DNA of 64,000 nt from Symbiodinium microadriaticum (GCA_001939145.1 LSRX01000663.1:247454-311453); one strand, 5' to 3'; positions 9,630 through 19,755 are shown, counted from the stretch's first letter. Notes: generated by a model not told the origin, from the sequence alone. A program made the numbers and translations.

Positions 9630-10258
9630 AGGGTCTGGACATCTTGTACAAAGAACCTGTGNCGACGGCCCTGGCGGCCTTCTCCTTTTCCACGGCGCAG
9701 AGCGTGGAATTGGAGATAACGAGGTCGAAGCCCTCGTGCGATCAGACGTTCCTAAAGCCCCATCAAACGTTCCTAAGCCACGGGCAGTGTCCGCTCACGA
9801 CAGCCTGTCCTCCGCCAGGTCTGCGAGCAGTGCGTTACACGCTGCTCGCATGCCTTGGTCACTGAGATGCCACCCGTCCGTGAAGTAGGCGTGACCTGTC
9901 CAAGCACGACATGCGGGGCCCGACTGTGCGTTGCATTGCCCGCCTGGCAGACGAGCACATTCGAGGATGTCGGCGAGCTCTTCTGCTCGGCCATCGGCGA
10001 AGGCGCTCAGGACCTCTAGAGCTTACAGGCACGCAAGCCTGCTGAGTGGCCAGTCTGAGCACCTCGTACTTGGCGATTGCGGCCATGACCTGCTAGCAGG
10101 TCGGTGTGTGCTTTGCTAGAATCGAGTTTTCTACCGCGCATGCCCCCGCTAAATCGCTCTTCTTCAAAGCGGGCTTCCGCATGTACTGGAGCAGCTAAGT
10201 GCGCCGACCCTGCTTTTGTGAGACGCCGCCTGACCGAGCGACAACAATTGGGACACAA
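9630..10258 (-). CDS. Gene remnant, unknown protein, C-terminal part
   Basis: Protein-like minus-strand tracts in more than one frame: AAIAKYEVLRLATQQAC, then GRAEELADILECARLPGG and FTDGWHLSDQGMRAACNALL near 9818-10000, and EGFDLVISNSTLCAVEKEK near 9670-9740. A GTGAGC...CTTTAG stretch of about 47 bp would join the last two in phase. The step between the first two needs a 13-nt jump, too short for a normal intron. A DxxH motif in DGWHLSD recalls the last block of SGNH hydrolases, but no GDS block is seen and I do not assign the family. N at 9662 lies inside. Confidence 0.3.
10101..10258. repeat. 158-bp segment repeated at 11303-11459
   Basis: The two copies differ by about one base (an extra T at about 10196). 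The second copy starts immediately after the N at 11302. Right flanks differ completely. It is either a real partial gene duplication or an unmerged contig overlap. Confidence 0.85.
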
Positions 10259-10271
10259 GAACTGGAAACTA

Positions 10272-10366
10272 CAGGTGGGGAGTTTAGGGTATACAGGGCT
10301 CCTATAATGCTTCTATAAGGTATATAGACCTTCTACAAGGCTCCTATAACGGTAACTACCCACCTG
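10272..10366 (-). mobile_element. Hairpin element family D, copy 1 (possible GT-AG intron)
   Basis: Ends CAGGTGGGGAGTTTAGGG and GGTAACTACCCACCTG. Read on the minus strand it runs from GTGGGTAG to CACCTGTAG, with intron-type GT and AG ends, and it lies between the protein-like tracts 10404-10676 and 10101-10258. Confidence 0.75.
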
Positions 10367-10403
10367 AACATGTCCTAGAAAGAGCAGTCCCACGAGATAG
10401 TCG

Positions 10404-10676
10404 CTACACGGCACGGTCCTTCCCCGGCTTGTTCTCGATGACCTTCCAGAGGTGACGGCAGAAACCGCCCCGGTAGAACCCCTTGCCCCACGCCGGATGC
10501 ACCGGCGCGGAGACAAGGGAGTTCACCAGGCGTCTGCCGTCCCCTCCTTGAGTTGCTTCGCCTTCCAGAATATCGGACGGGTTGGTTGTCGGGTCTCCCA
10601 TTTTCGGAAAACCCCCATATGGAAGCATGGCACCGAGACCGGACGGCAGGACCAAGACAATGAACCGTAGATGCAC
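10404..10676 (-). CDS. Possible exon, unknown protein
   Basis: 90 codons, open in the standard code, with plausible composition: PYGGFPKMGDPTTNPSDI and WGKGFYRGGFCRHLWKVIE. It ends at a TAG 37 bases before the D1 element. If TAG is passed, the frame reaches the D1 donor. No family recognised. Confidence 0.3.
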   Translation of the reverse strand: MHLRFIVLVLPSGLGAMLPYGGFPKMGDPTTNPSDILEGEATQGGDGRRLVNSLVSAPVHPAWGKGFYRGGFCRHLWKVIENKPGKDRAV

Positions 10677-11109
10677 ATAGCCGGCCGCCCGAACGCTTAA
10701 ACCCTAAGCCCTGCAGGCCCTTAAACCCTACCCAAAACCCTAAACCCCTAACAACTAAAGTTGATACTCACAGGGAAGCATAGCCACGCTGTTCTCGACA
10801 CTGTACACTCCACCCCTGGCCCTGGCCCGAAGCCTTAAAGACCGCACACGACCTTTACTATGAGAGCATTGCAAATATCATGAACAATGCTGAAATTTCA
10901 AAAGTACCGGCCGGCAATGATAAAAGCCCCATAGTTCTAGGGGGAACATGCCCGTAGTATCCAACAGAGCTAGATTGTCACACAAGCTGTCGTGGCGATG
11001 CTGATCAACTATGCTGTTGGTGATTTTGGTGTTGCAAAGTCCATAACATCCGCATGGCCATACCAAAGCCATAACAACAACTGTCGAAGTCCCACCTATG
11101 GTCACAAAA
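10677..11109. other. Unassigned
   Basis: C-strand telomere-like patch at 10698-10750, then mixed sequence. The minus ORF at 10878-11147 is within chance length and runs into a microsatellite. Confidence 0.4.
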
Positions 11110-11169
11110 ACATTATATATGTATGATACATATGTACATACATACATACATACTTACTTACTTACTTAC

Positions 11170-11230
<61 letters not shown>

Positions 11231-11301
11231 CACACTTACATATACATATAAATAGATGGATAGGTAAATAGATAGATAGGTATACATACACATACGTACA
11301 A
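11110..11301. repeat. CATA/CTTA microsatellite ending at an assembly gap
   Basis: About 25 CATA tetramers with a CTTA block, then GATA-like units. It ends at the N of 11302, so the repeat probably broke the assembly. Confidence 0.9.
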
Positions 11302-11302
11302 N

Positions 11303-12140
11303 TCGGTGTGTGCTTTGCTAGAATCGAGTTTTCTACCGCGCATGCCCCCGCTAAATCGCTCTTCTTCAAAGCGGGCTTCCGCATGTACTGGAGCAGCAAG
11401 TGCGCCGACCCTGCTTTTGTGAGACGCCGCCTGACCGAGCGACAACAATTGGGACACAAACAAAAACAGTAGGGCCCTTGCACGTCCATTTGGAGGACAT
11501 CGGCCCACCATTCCAACGTCCTGTGAGTCGTGACTGAGGTGGCTTCAAAAAAGCGAAGTGCCGATATCTGGCCTCAAGCGGTGCTCAACGACCCGCTGGA
11601 TGGCCCACACGAACCCGTCGCGCGAGTCGGTGGGCCAATCCAGGACCTGAAGCAAGTCAAGGTTTACCAAGCAACACTGCCGATCACCTGCCTTCTCGTA
11701 GACCTCGTACACGAAATCGCCTAGCACGAAAGTCCGAAAACGAGCACATCGTGCCACTGCGACTGGCCTGCGTCCACGGGCTTGAGAAGTGCCAACTCTT
11801 TGTCGTAGGCCTGCCAACGCAAATCACTCGCAGTGCGCTTACGATCGATGCTCGTCCTCCGCGGCGTGAGCACCTGTCCACCAGCGTGGGTACCTGGGAC
11901 GAACCCGCTACGAAGCACTACCACCCACCCAACCAGATAGACCACGGTCTAAGGCACGAGCTGCATGGTGGGCTCGTCGTCTTCCGCGATGTCCACAACC
12001 GGAGCAGCGAAGATGGGTCCTCCAGGCGACGAAAGAAAACGAGGAATGCGACAAACCGCCTGAGGCCGGGGCCGGGAAGTGCGACCATAAAGAAACGACC
12101 AGTGTCTAAGAAAGGGAACGCTAGAAGCGGCTTCCAAGGA
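11303..12140 (-). CDS. Gene remnant, unknown protein, upstream part
   Basis: Long open stretches on the minus strand in GC-richer sequence: GGPIFAAPVVDIAEDDEPTM, ASDLRWQAYDKELALLKPVD, GDFVYEVYEKAGDRQCCLVN, RDGFVWAIQRVVEHRLRPDI and LEWWADVLQMDVQGPYC. They need a TAG read-through and two frame changes near 11740 and 11550, both beside T runs, so sequence errors, tiny introns or decay are all possible. It probably continues into 9630-10258 once the join at 11302 is resolved. No known domain seen. Confidence 0.33.
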
Positions 12141-12475
12141 CGTAACGCTGGGGCAGGAGGCAGAAAGCTGAAGCTGAGCTCATGAGTTGCTTGATCAAAA
12201 AGGCTGCAGCCGAAAGTGTCGCGTTGCTATCCCCCACGTCCTCAGAAGATGAACTTCACGAAAATACAGTGAGAGCTTTTGATCGGATTCTAGACTCGTC
12301 AGGCAGATTACGTCTCCGGAGCGAGCGTCTCGTTGGTAGCATGCAGTCACAGCGACGAGTTGTGACGACACGACTGCGTTTCCGGATCGAGCGTCTCGCT
12401 CCCCTGAAGATTGAGGAGTTTATAACACAAACATACACGAATTCATGAGTAAACGTTGGCGTTGCACACCTATAT
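12141..12475. other. Unassigned, with short internal repeat
   Basis: CGAGCGTCTCG occurs twice (about 12320 and 12390). Plus ORF 12182-12448 is within chance length and unrecognised. Confidence 0.4.
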
Positions 12476-12620
12476 GGCAGCACGATTTGTTACGGCCAAA
12501 CGTGGGCCGGGAAGAGCCACCGAGACTCGGCAGTACGATTTGTTGCGGCCCAACGTGGGCCAGAAAGAGGCACCGAGATTCGGCAGTGCCATTTGTTGCG
12601 GCCAGGAATCGGCCTCAGTG
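12476..12620. repeat. 53-bp tandem repeat, about 2.7 units
   Basis: Units start at 12476, 12529 and 12582 with GGCAG(C/T)... and share ACGATTTGTT(A/G)CGGCC and ACGTGGGCC. The period is not a multiple of three, so it is unlikely to encode a repeated protein. Confidence 0.85.
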
Positions 12621-12843
12621 AGCTGCTCCCGGGAAGTCTTTCCCGAAGGGTTTTAGCTTGCAAAACACCTCGTTCGCTCTTTTTTGGTTGCACCGTCCGC
12701 ACACACACAGTCGCAGACGCTCACTTCCTCGAACAAGCGCGCGAGTTTCTCTTGCTCGAGCCACCGTCAACGGCGGCCGGGTCCACAGCCTGCCGGCCTC
12801 AGCTTCGGCAGGATGGCGAGAGTCCACATCTGCAAGTCCATCG
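12621..12843. other. Unassigned GC-rich sequence
   Basis: ORFs on both strands are shorter than chance maxima. No feature recognised. Confidence 0.4.
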
Positions 12844-13010
12844 ATGTAGTGCAGGGTTTAGGGTTCCGTTTAGGGGTTTAGGGTTCAGTTTAGGGTTTAG
12901 GGTTCAGTTTAGGGTTTAGGGTTTAGGGTTCAGTTTAGGGTTTAGGGTTTAGGGTTCACTTTAGGGTTTAGGGTTTAGGGTTCCGTTTGGGTTTATAGGG
13001 TTTAGATCAG
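12844..13010 (+). repeat. Higher-order telomere-like repeat
   Basis: Five to six longer units of two or three TTTAGGG heptamers followed by GTTCAG, GTTCCG or GTTCAC. The regular marker shows duplication of multi-heptamer blocks rather than base-by-base synthesis. Confidence 0.85.
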
Positions 13011-13466
13011 CCCTACACCGTTAGCCAAAAATCGTAAACCCCAAACCGCAAAAGTCCTTCATTGAACCGTGAACCATCCAGAGCAACCCGCCAGAATCGT
13101 GACCTCGTTGAGCAGTTGCCGAATCAGCTCCTGTCGGAGAGGGTCCGTTCCCGACAGCACCTGACAAGCTTGGACAGGAAGTCTAGGCTTAAGGATTTGG
13201 CTTGGATGGTGAGGCTCTCCAAAACCAAAACTTTCACCCTAAACCCTAAACCCTAAGCCCTAAGCCCTAAACCCTAAGCCCTAAACCCTAAACCCGAAAC
13301 CCTAAAAGCTCTAAATCTAAACTCTAATCCCGAACCCCACGCGGCCCTACACCCTAAACACGTTTTGATGCGGTTCGGAGTTCGGTTTGAGGTGAGATCT
13401 TAGAGATATGAAGCTATATCCTATGCATCAAGCTCATTCTTGATAACGCTGCCTCGGGTTCATATA
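13011..13466. other. Short plus ORF and C-strand tract
   Basis: Plus ORF 13062-13256 (includes RDLVEQLPNQLLSERVRSR) is possible coding but unsupported. CCCTAAA/CCCTAAG tract at 13235-13300. Confidence 0.3.
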
Positions 13467-13566
13467 TACCCATAGGCCCCTGAGTAGTTCCTTTTTGGGA
13501 TTACCTTGTAGGGTTCTAGTTCTAGATATAAACCACAAAAAGGAACTACTTAGCGGCCTATGGGTA
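13467..13566. mobile_element. Hairpin element family B, copy 1
   Basis: 100 bp, TACCCATAGGCCCC to GGCCTATGGGTA. Arms of about 30 bp contain AGTAGTTCCTTTTTGG and its inverse, and the loop holds GGTTCTAGTTCTAGATATAAA. Other copies: 18450, 26149, 37514, 41288, 46566, 56946 and a decayed one at 52656. Confidence 0.9.
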
Positions 13567-14479
13567 GCAAAAATGAAAATCGACTCCCAAGGAAGACCCG
13601 GAGACCAGAACCTACGGGCTGAAAATCGGAACCGTTCACGAAATTTGGCCGTGGTCAGTGCTTTTAGGCTCCGTGCAAGGCACATCTTTGGGGCTATGGG
13701 GTGTTTTGGGCTTTAGGGTTTAGGGTTGGGGGGGGGTTTGGGCGACTGCAGAGAATGATGGGTGACAAAGGTGAGTTTGAGAGCTTTCTTTGTGCAACCA
13801 TCAAGTTGGTCGCCGGCCGGGACTCTGTGGCTGTGCGAGTTTCTCTGCGAGTGACTATATAGCGTTCAGGCTCGATGCGAAATGACATTATGCTCAACTA
13901 CAAATGAGAAGATTACGGAGAGCTAAGTGGCACTGCAACACATACAGCAATGAATGTTGTGCGGTGTTGGGCTTTACTATGGTCAGTACTGCAGAGAACA
14001 GGGGCTTAAATAAATCTTGGCTCCAACACTGAAGCCCTGACCCCAAAGCAACCTCTTAATTAACCCTGATTCCGCCTTCGTCCACGTCCTACTTTAGAGC
14101 TCTGGACACCCAGAACATCTTTTACGTAAATGCTACAGTACGTCCTGAGAGTGCCTATGTAATTTCATAGGATAATAGGCCCCCGAACCCTAGTCTAATC
14201 ATCAAGGCCGGTATGCTAACTCCTCTGGGCCACGCCTCCAGAAGCAACTGCTTCACGCTGTTATGCAGCAAACTGCTCCACGGGTGTCTGAAGAACACCT
14301 TCAAGAGAGCAAGTCGCGCTCAGAGCCCTGAATGTGGCGTGCAACCCGAAAACTCCTATCCTAAACCCCCAACCCTAAACCCATCATCGCGTTGGCTGAG
14401 GCTACTCGAAAGTCCCTGGGTCTCATGCCTTGAATCAACCTGAAACTGCGCACCCTAAAAATCCTAAACCCGAAAGCAT
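13567..14479. other. Unassigned with a half M element
   Basis: A half M copy at about 14163-14210 (CCTAGTCTAATCATCAAGG) and C-strand telomere-like patches at 14355-14385. No gene recognised in the standard code. A plus frame at 13740-14160 reads protein-like only through six stops. Confidence 0.4.
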
Positions 14480-14528
14480 AGAGTGTAGGGTTTAGGGGTT
14501 TAGGGTTTAGGGGTTTAGGGTTTAGGGA
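14480..14528 (+). repeat. Telomere-like tract
   Basis: Six TTTAGGG/TTTAGGGG units. Confidence 0.85.
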
Positions 14529-15840
14529 ACTCAAACAGAGTACTCAGATGGTCTCGAACTAGACTCATAGCCCAGCTGGTAACTTCTGTCCACACCGACC
14601 CCGCGCTCAAGGAGACTAATCATGGGATCTGATGAATTGCAACATGCAGACTCCTATATCCGACTACTCCTAAACCCTTACCAAGACAGAAGCCCCCAAA
14701 AGCCCGAAGGAAGGAAACCTGGAAGACAGTTGATGTACATAATGCTGGGGCATGGGGCCTTGACAGGGGCTCGATGTTGGCCTGCATGACGATGTCGGTT
14801 AAGGGTATCCCAAACCCCAAACCCTGAACCATTCGTCTGATCATGCTTCGTGTCGGTTCCGCAAGCGCTGATTAGGGTTTAGGGTTTAGGGTTTAGGGGC
14901 TTCGGGATTCGCCCTGGAAGCAGCTGTTCATACATCACACGGAGGGGCCTTTGCTTTCGCGCACCCTGCTGGCGTGGAGGTGGGCAGTTGAAGCTCGTGA
15001 CTTTGGGATACACCCCCTGCCCCCTGCAAGCAGCTGCTGTTTTCAAATTTCCCCCCGTGGGAGTCGGCGGGGAGGCAACTGAGCGAGCTGCTCATGATTT
15101 CAGAGGAAGTCCGACTCTGAGTGGTTTGGTGCTGGAATGATTAACCGGGAGTGCAGAGACATAGACCATCCACATGGCAGCACCAGACATATGCGTCGCC
15201 AAGCCCTGAATCCCGAAAACCTATCTTCCTGAACCCAAGAATCTCCAAGTGCTGAAGCCCTAGATAGAAGATCTGTAAACCCTCTGTGGATGTCCTCTGC
15301 GTCTTAAGTGTAAGTTTACGCGGAAGTTGGAACAAGGCAACCTACATGCACCACAATGCCCACAAGCTATGGACCCGAAGATTGACATCATACGGATTGT
15401 CAGAAGACCCTGCCCAAAGCTCCCCTGAACCCCCAAACTCTCTTCCTACACACGATAGACCCCAATCAACCCTAAACCCCAAACCCCCAAACCCTAAACC
15501 CTAAGCCCCAATCCCATGTTCAATCCAGCTAAACCCGTCCGACACCTTCACCCCCCTGTAGCTCTCAAACCTTCAACCTTGAGCAGGAAATCCTAACTCT
15601 TCAACTCTTCAGCCCAGAAGCACCCATCAAAATACTAAAAATCTCAGAAAATGCCATAATATCAAGTTTAGTACAGCCCAAGATTTTTAAACCCCTGACA
15701 TAATTTTCACTTTGCTCTAACCTCATCATACCTCATCAAGCGCACCGATAATGATAAGGCACCTCGATGCAGCGCGGAAGCAGCTGATGTCGCAGCAGCG
15801 CTTCGAGTATGACATCCAATCCGGACCTCGCGGGATCATG
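14529..15840. other. Unassigned 1.3-kb stretch
   Basis: TTTAGGG patch at 14875-14898 and C-strand patches at 15465-15510. Several ORFs of 60-75 codons are no more than chance. No hairpin element seen. Confidence 0.4.
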
Positions 15841-15950
15841 CCTCCTGCTCTACTGCTCTACTCCTACTGCTACTGCTGCTACTGCTGCTGCTGCTGACGA
15901 CGACGACTACTACTTCTTCTTCTGTTCCTGCTATAGTAATAATAATGACT
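15841..15950. repeat. CTG/CTA/GAC trinucleotide repeat
   Basis: Imperfect CTA/CTG, GAC and TTC triplets. In the phase of the plus ORF starting at 15809 it would encode runs of Ala and Asp, then Phe/Tyr. Confidence 0.85.
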
Positions 15951-16124
15951 ACAAAGAACAAACTTCAAATTCTGATCAGTATCACTATGCCCCGAAGCCT
16001 CATCCCGACTCAATGATCCTTGCCCGTGCAAGAGCAGCCGGGGCGGGGCCTGGCCACCGTGGCGATGAGGCTGATGACCTCGAGCGTAGTCCCTGACGGG
16101 GCTGGGAGCTGACTCAAGGTGGCG

Positions 16125-16215
16125 TTTAAGGGTTAGGGTTTAGGGTTTAAGGCAGTTTAAGGGTTAGGGTTTAGGGTTTAGGGTTTAGGGTTAGGGTTCA
16201 GGGCTTAGGTTTTTT
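16125..16215 (+). repeat. Telomere-like tract
   Basis: About ten TTTAGGG units, including a TTTAAGGG variant. Confidence 0.85.
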
Positions 16216-16537
16216 AGAGGGGGTGGGGCCCAATGGTATGTTATGGCTTCGTCTACCCAGCAGTGGTAAAATGTCACCAGCCGGAAGCGTCAAAATCGGC
16301 CTGGACCAAACTTGTGCAGAAAATGCTAGCCGTGCGCAACAGTCAGTGTATCTCGGTATCTAGAGCAGAGGTCTTACTGCCCCCTCTTGACTGATCCGAT
16401 AACATGACCACTCTAACAATGCTCCCGGGAGTTGACGAGATCGACACAGCAACCAGTCGCTTCACCGTGCTTCCGCCCAAAGTTGCAAGCAAGGTGGCGT
16501 CTGGATTCGGGGTGTCAGGTGAAGGGTTCAGGAAACC
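16216..16537 (+). other. Unassigned, possible short plus exon
   Basis: From about 16241 a plus frame reads HQPEASKSAWTKLVQKMLAV and, beyond one TGA, LPGVDEIDTATSRFTVLPPK. Composition is protein-like, but there is one stop and no recognised family. Confidence 0.22.
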
Positions 16538-16633
16538 CTAAGCGCTAAACCCTAAACCCCTGAACCCTAAACCCCTAAACCCTAAACCTCTGAACCCTAA
16601 ACCCTAAACTCCTGAACCCCTGAACCCTAAACT
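16538..16633 (-). repeat. Telomere-like tract bordering the best ORF
   Basis: CCCTAAA, CCTGAAC and CCCCTAAA units. It ends within ten bases of the stop codon of the minus-strand frame at 16634. Confidence 0.85.
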
Positions 16634-17375
16634 TTAAAGGAGGGAGTGCGAAAGCACTCCAAGGATCCGTGGAAGACTCCCTGCTCCCCACGCGGCTTCC
16701 AGTGCACCCATTACGGGTATGTGCTCGGCGGGGTGAAGTCCCTCCGCCACCGGAAAGCAGCGAACTAGGCATTTGAATGCCAGGGTCTCCTCGAGGTTCA
16801 ACGGAGCATTGGCATCTCGCATGATGTCCAATATCTGGGATTTCTCGATCCCGCAATACCAATACACCGAGGCAATCTGCAGTTGGAGTCGGCGTCGTTC
16901 CCATTGTTCCACAAGGTTCTCGGTAAGAGCACCTTGATCCACCATCTCTGGAGCAGCGCTCACGGCAACATTGTGTAGACGCTGCGAGAGGACCGGAGTC
17001 ACAACTGCATAATCTGCCCCAAAGATCGGAGGGGTTTCGGGATCGACTCCGTGACTGGTCCGATCCACACTGTCGGGGCCGCCTACCACAGGAAGTGGCT
17101 GAGGAGTTTCCGGCTCCTCTTCTCCCATGTCCCCATACACCATTGGTGTGACCCGGTTGCGTATCTCGAGGCCGCGACCTGTGAGTCTCCTGCCAGTAGA
17201 TGAGAAGACCTGCAGGCGCATTGGCGTCGGCTCGAGGTATGTCTCTTCCGAAGGGCCTGAGAGACTCCAGAGGAGTCTGCAGCCGTAGCATTCGATGCCA
17301 CATCGGCTGGGCGTGCCGCAACCCGCCGGCCAGCACGAGTATAAGGACCCCTCTTCGGGACGGCCCTCAGGAGGT
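16634..17375 (-). CDS. Hypothetical protein, about 247 codons, best ORF of the window
   Basis: Unrecognised. No in-frame stop from the boundary at 17375, where TTTCTCAG would serve as a splice acceptor, to the TAA at 16634. The first in-frame Met codon is at 17221 (195 codons), but the frame is equally protein-like upstream. N-terminal part is Cys-rich (spacing C..GC....C...C..C around 17270-17330), followed by an acidic Pro-rich segment (DMGEEEPETPQPLPVVGG), then a helical C-terminal half (ENLVEQWERRRLQLQIASVY, LNLEETLAFKCLVRCFPV). All eight Gln are CAA/CAG and all Trp are TGG. Telomere-like DNA lies close to both ends. The reverse strand is codon-aligned but contains stops and is His-rich, as an antisense frame would be. 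A 253-codon overlapping minus frame is Arg/Ser-rich and taken as its shadow. Confidence 0.55.
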
Positions 17376-17640
17376 CTGAGAAAGACCCTAAACCCTTAAA
17401 CTCCTGAACCCCTCATCCCCAAACCCCGAAAATGTAACTGTTCTGGATTTCCAGGCTTTAGGCTTCCATTTGTTTGCTTCGTTGCAGCCTTACTTCACTA
17501 GAACCCTGGAGACCCTGACCCACACCTTACATTAGGGTTGAGGGTTCAGGGGTTTAGGGTTTGGGGTTCAGGGGTTTAGGGTTTAGGGTTTGGGGTTCAG
17601 GGGTTTAGGGTTTAGGGTTTAGGGTACTTCCCCAACCCAA
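17376..17640. repeat. Telomere-like tracts
   Basis: Short C-strand patch at 17383-17430. A G-strand tract at 17525-17625 has a recurring GGGTTCAGGGGTTTAGGG unit. Confidence 0.8.
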
Positions 17641-17997
17641 GCCCTAGCCCCAACCTTTCACCGTAAACCGAAAACCCTCACTCACAAACCCCTACAAGAA
17701 CCCCGACAAAGCCCTGCTAACCCACAAAAGCCTTCAAGGAGATACACCTAACGATGCCTTGCCTGTGAAGGAAGAGAAGACCTTCAATGAGTAGACAAGA
17801 ACTCCCCAAACTTAAACCCCCAAGCCCTAAACCCGGCCTTCCTACATCCTGAACCCTATAAATCCTAAAGCCTGAATCCCAAACCCTACACTAGCTCTGC
17901 ACCCTACATCCAAAGCTCCACATCCCAAACATGAACAAACCCTGAAACTCGAGCTCCCCAACCAGTAGGCTACTAACCATATGATTTTGTCTTAGCT
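17641..17997. other. C-rich degenerate telomere-like sequence
   Basis: Scattered AACCCT and CCCTAAA fragments. No gene recognised. Confidence 0.5.
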
Positions 17998-18123
17998 GCC
18001 CAGCACCAAAAAAAGTTAAACTTTTCTTTAGTAGGGGTTTCATATACCAAAAAAGTTTAAAGTTTACCTACTGGGCTCCTAAGTTATGTAACCCAAAAAC
18101 ATCCTACTTAGGTAACTGGAGCC
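17998..18123. mobile_element. Compound inverted repeat O
   Basis: Two inverted repeats side by side. In one, AAAAAAGTTAAACTTT pairs with the AAAAAAGTTTAAAGTTT region around GTAGG. In the other, GGGCTCCTAAGTTATGTAAC at 18073 pairs with its inverse ending at 18123. Single copy. Confidence 0.5.
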
Positions 18124-18124
18124 C

Positions 18125-18449
18125 GCCCTTCGCCCTAAAACCCTAAACCATAAGCCCTATATAAACACTAAAACCCTAAACCCTAAACCCTGAACCATAA
18201 GCCCTAAACACTAAAACCCTAAACCCTAGACCCTAAACCTAACATCTCAAGAAACAATCCTCCAAAAGCCGACCGGAGCCTCCCACGGGCGAAATCCGAC
18301 CCTGAGGCATCGAGAGTGACGGATCCTCCGTAGCCTCATGGCCATGGTGGGTCGTGGTTTGGGGTTTGGAGTTTAGGGGTTTAGGGTTTGGGGTTTAGGG
18401 GTTTGGGGGTTCAGGGGTTTAGGGTTTAGGGGTTTAGGGCTTAGTTCTC
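18125..18449. repeat. Telomere-like tracts of opposite orientation
   Basis: C-strand tract 18125-18245 and G-strand tract 18355-18445, with 110 bp of unassigned sequence between them. Confidence 0.8.
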
Positions 18450-18543
18450 TACCCATAGGCCCCTAAGTAGTTCCTTTTGGGATTACCTTATAGGATTCTA
18501 AATATTATCCATAACAAGGAACTACTTAGGGGGCCTATGGGTA
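18450..18543. mobile_element. Hairpin element family B, copy 2
   Basis: TACCCATAGGCCCCTAAGTA to the inverse ending GGCCTATGGGTA. Arms almost perfect. Confidence 0.9.
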
Positions 18544-18865
18544 GATTAAGGCCCCTTCTTTGGGGTTCTTTAAAGGGATCTATATAAGGGTCTCTATATA
18601 CGGGTACTATAAGGCCGGTGCGCCTTAGTTTCCCTTGCATTCTCCTTGCTTTTCACGGGGTATTCTTGTTTCAGGCTCGTGCTCTTGTTTTCGGGGTTGC
18701 GGGGGTGGGGGTGCGGGGCTAATGGCGGACATGTGTCGAAAACTTTCATCAACAACGCTGCAGTTTTGGCTTGTTTGGCCTCTTGCTTTCGGGGTTGCGC
18801 GTTTGGGGGTGGAGGTGGGGGGTTATGACGGACATGTGTCGAACACTTTCATCAAAACGCTGCAG
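18544..18865. other. Unassigned, with an imperfect direct repeat
   Basis: Segments around 18660-18770 and 18780-18860 repeat each other (TTTCGGGGTTGCG, GACATGTGTCGAA.AC, AACGCTGCAGTTT), a partial tandem duplication of roughly 110 bp whose second copy leads into the C element. Confidence 0.65.
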
Positions 18866-18956
18866 TTTCTCTAAATTAGGGTCCCTTTTGGGGTCCATTT
18901 TATGAGGGCGCCGTATTGGTTTGGGGACCCAAAAAAGGGAGCCTAGTTTAGAGAAA
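18866..18956. mobile_element. Hairpin element family C, copy 2
   Basis: TTTCTCTAAATTAGGGTCCC with inverse GGGAGCCTAGTTTAGAGAAA. The internal CGGCACCC motif of the family is reduced to GGCGCCGTATT. Confidence 0.85.
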
Positions 18957-19508
18957 TACGCATGTAGCACAGCAAAGCTTTGGGGGCGCTTAAATGATGC
19001 TTTCAACTGTCTATGGTCATTTCCCGTCATGTCTCTTCAATGTTACGTCGGGGCTAGAGGGTTTTGAAATTTTGTGGGTTAGGATGATCGGTCTGGGTTT
19101 CGATTGCGCTGGCATTGCTTCCGTCCTTATCCATTCGCGTCACAAGCACATGAACATCTACAGCTGTATCTGAAGGTTTGGCATACTTTCAGGATGAGCG
19201 CGAGTCAGAAGGGCATACTCTAGGACATAAAATTAGGCATGGGGGGAAGAAGACAAGGATGACTTTAGGTCTAGAAGTTTGGCGTTGCCAGCCCAAGGCT
19301 TTTTCGTTACAGCTGCAAGGCTCCATGCTCTAAAGCGACTCCGGTGGCATTGAAGCATTCGGCGATGACTCCAACACGCTACAACCCTCAAGCCCTAAAC
19401 CCTAAACTCCTAACCCCCAAACCCCTAAACCCTAAACTCCTAAGCCCCAAAAGCGAGAGTGGAGTAGGAGACCATCCAAGAAAGCCGAAGTCACATGCTC
19501 GGGGTAAT
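18957..19508. other. Unassigned
   Basis: Mixed sequence. C-strand telomere-like tract at 19385-19450. No gene recognised. Confidence 0.5.
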
Positions 19509-19672
19509 GCAGGGGCCTTTGGGGGTTCCTTATTATAATTGTAGTAGAATGGGCCCCAAGACCCTATTCTAATTATTAAGGCCCCTACAGTAGGGTTATA
19601 TTATAATTGTAGTATAATGGGCCCCAAGACCCTATTCTAACTATTAAGGCCCCTACAGTAGGGTTTTGGAAG
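19509..19672. mobile_element. Family M, tandem half-elements
   Basis: A stretch of about 70-76 bp (TATTATAATTGTAGTA...CTACAGTAGGG) occurs twice in direct tandem, each copy carrying the right arm CTATTCTAA(T/C)TATTAAGGCC. The left arms are incomplete, so this looks like tandem growth of half hairpins. Confidence 0.75.
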
Positions 19673-19755
19673 TTCTTGGGCCCCACTGTCGTCTCTTTCG
19701 GGCCTGCGGGCTTCAGCTTCAGAGACTCCTGGTCTCGGACAGAAACCAGCAAATT

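Noticed and set aside
9830-9900. SGNH-hydrolase-like DGWH block
   Set aside because: Only the last block is suggested; the GDS and other catalytic blocks are not found in frame, so the family is not assigned.
12476-12530. Kinesin-like P-loop reading (YGQTWAGKSH) in a plus frame
   Set aside because: It falls in a 53-bp tandem repeat, so the next unit is read in another phase and loses the motif. No other kinesin motifs surround it, and reaching it from upstream needs a TGA read-through. Treated as coincidence.
13740-15475. A single multi-exon plus-strand gene read with all stops as sense
   Set aside because: Attractive as translation, but stop density (about 4 per 100 codons) is close to random, so coding is not supported without outside evidence.
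16575-17336. 253-codon minus ORF overlapping the best ORF
   Set aside because: Rich in Arg, Ser and Cys and running through telomere-like DNA at its end; it looks like the shifted frame of the better-composed ORF.
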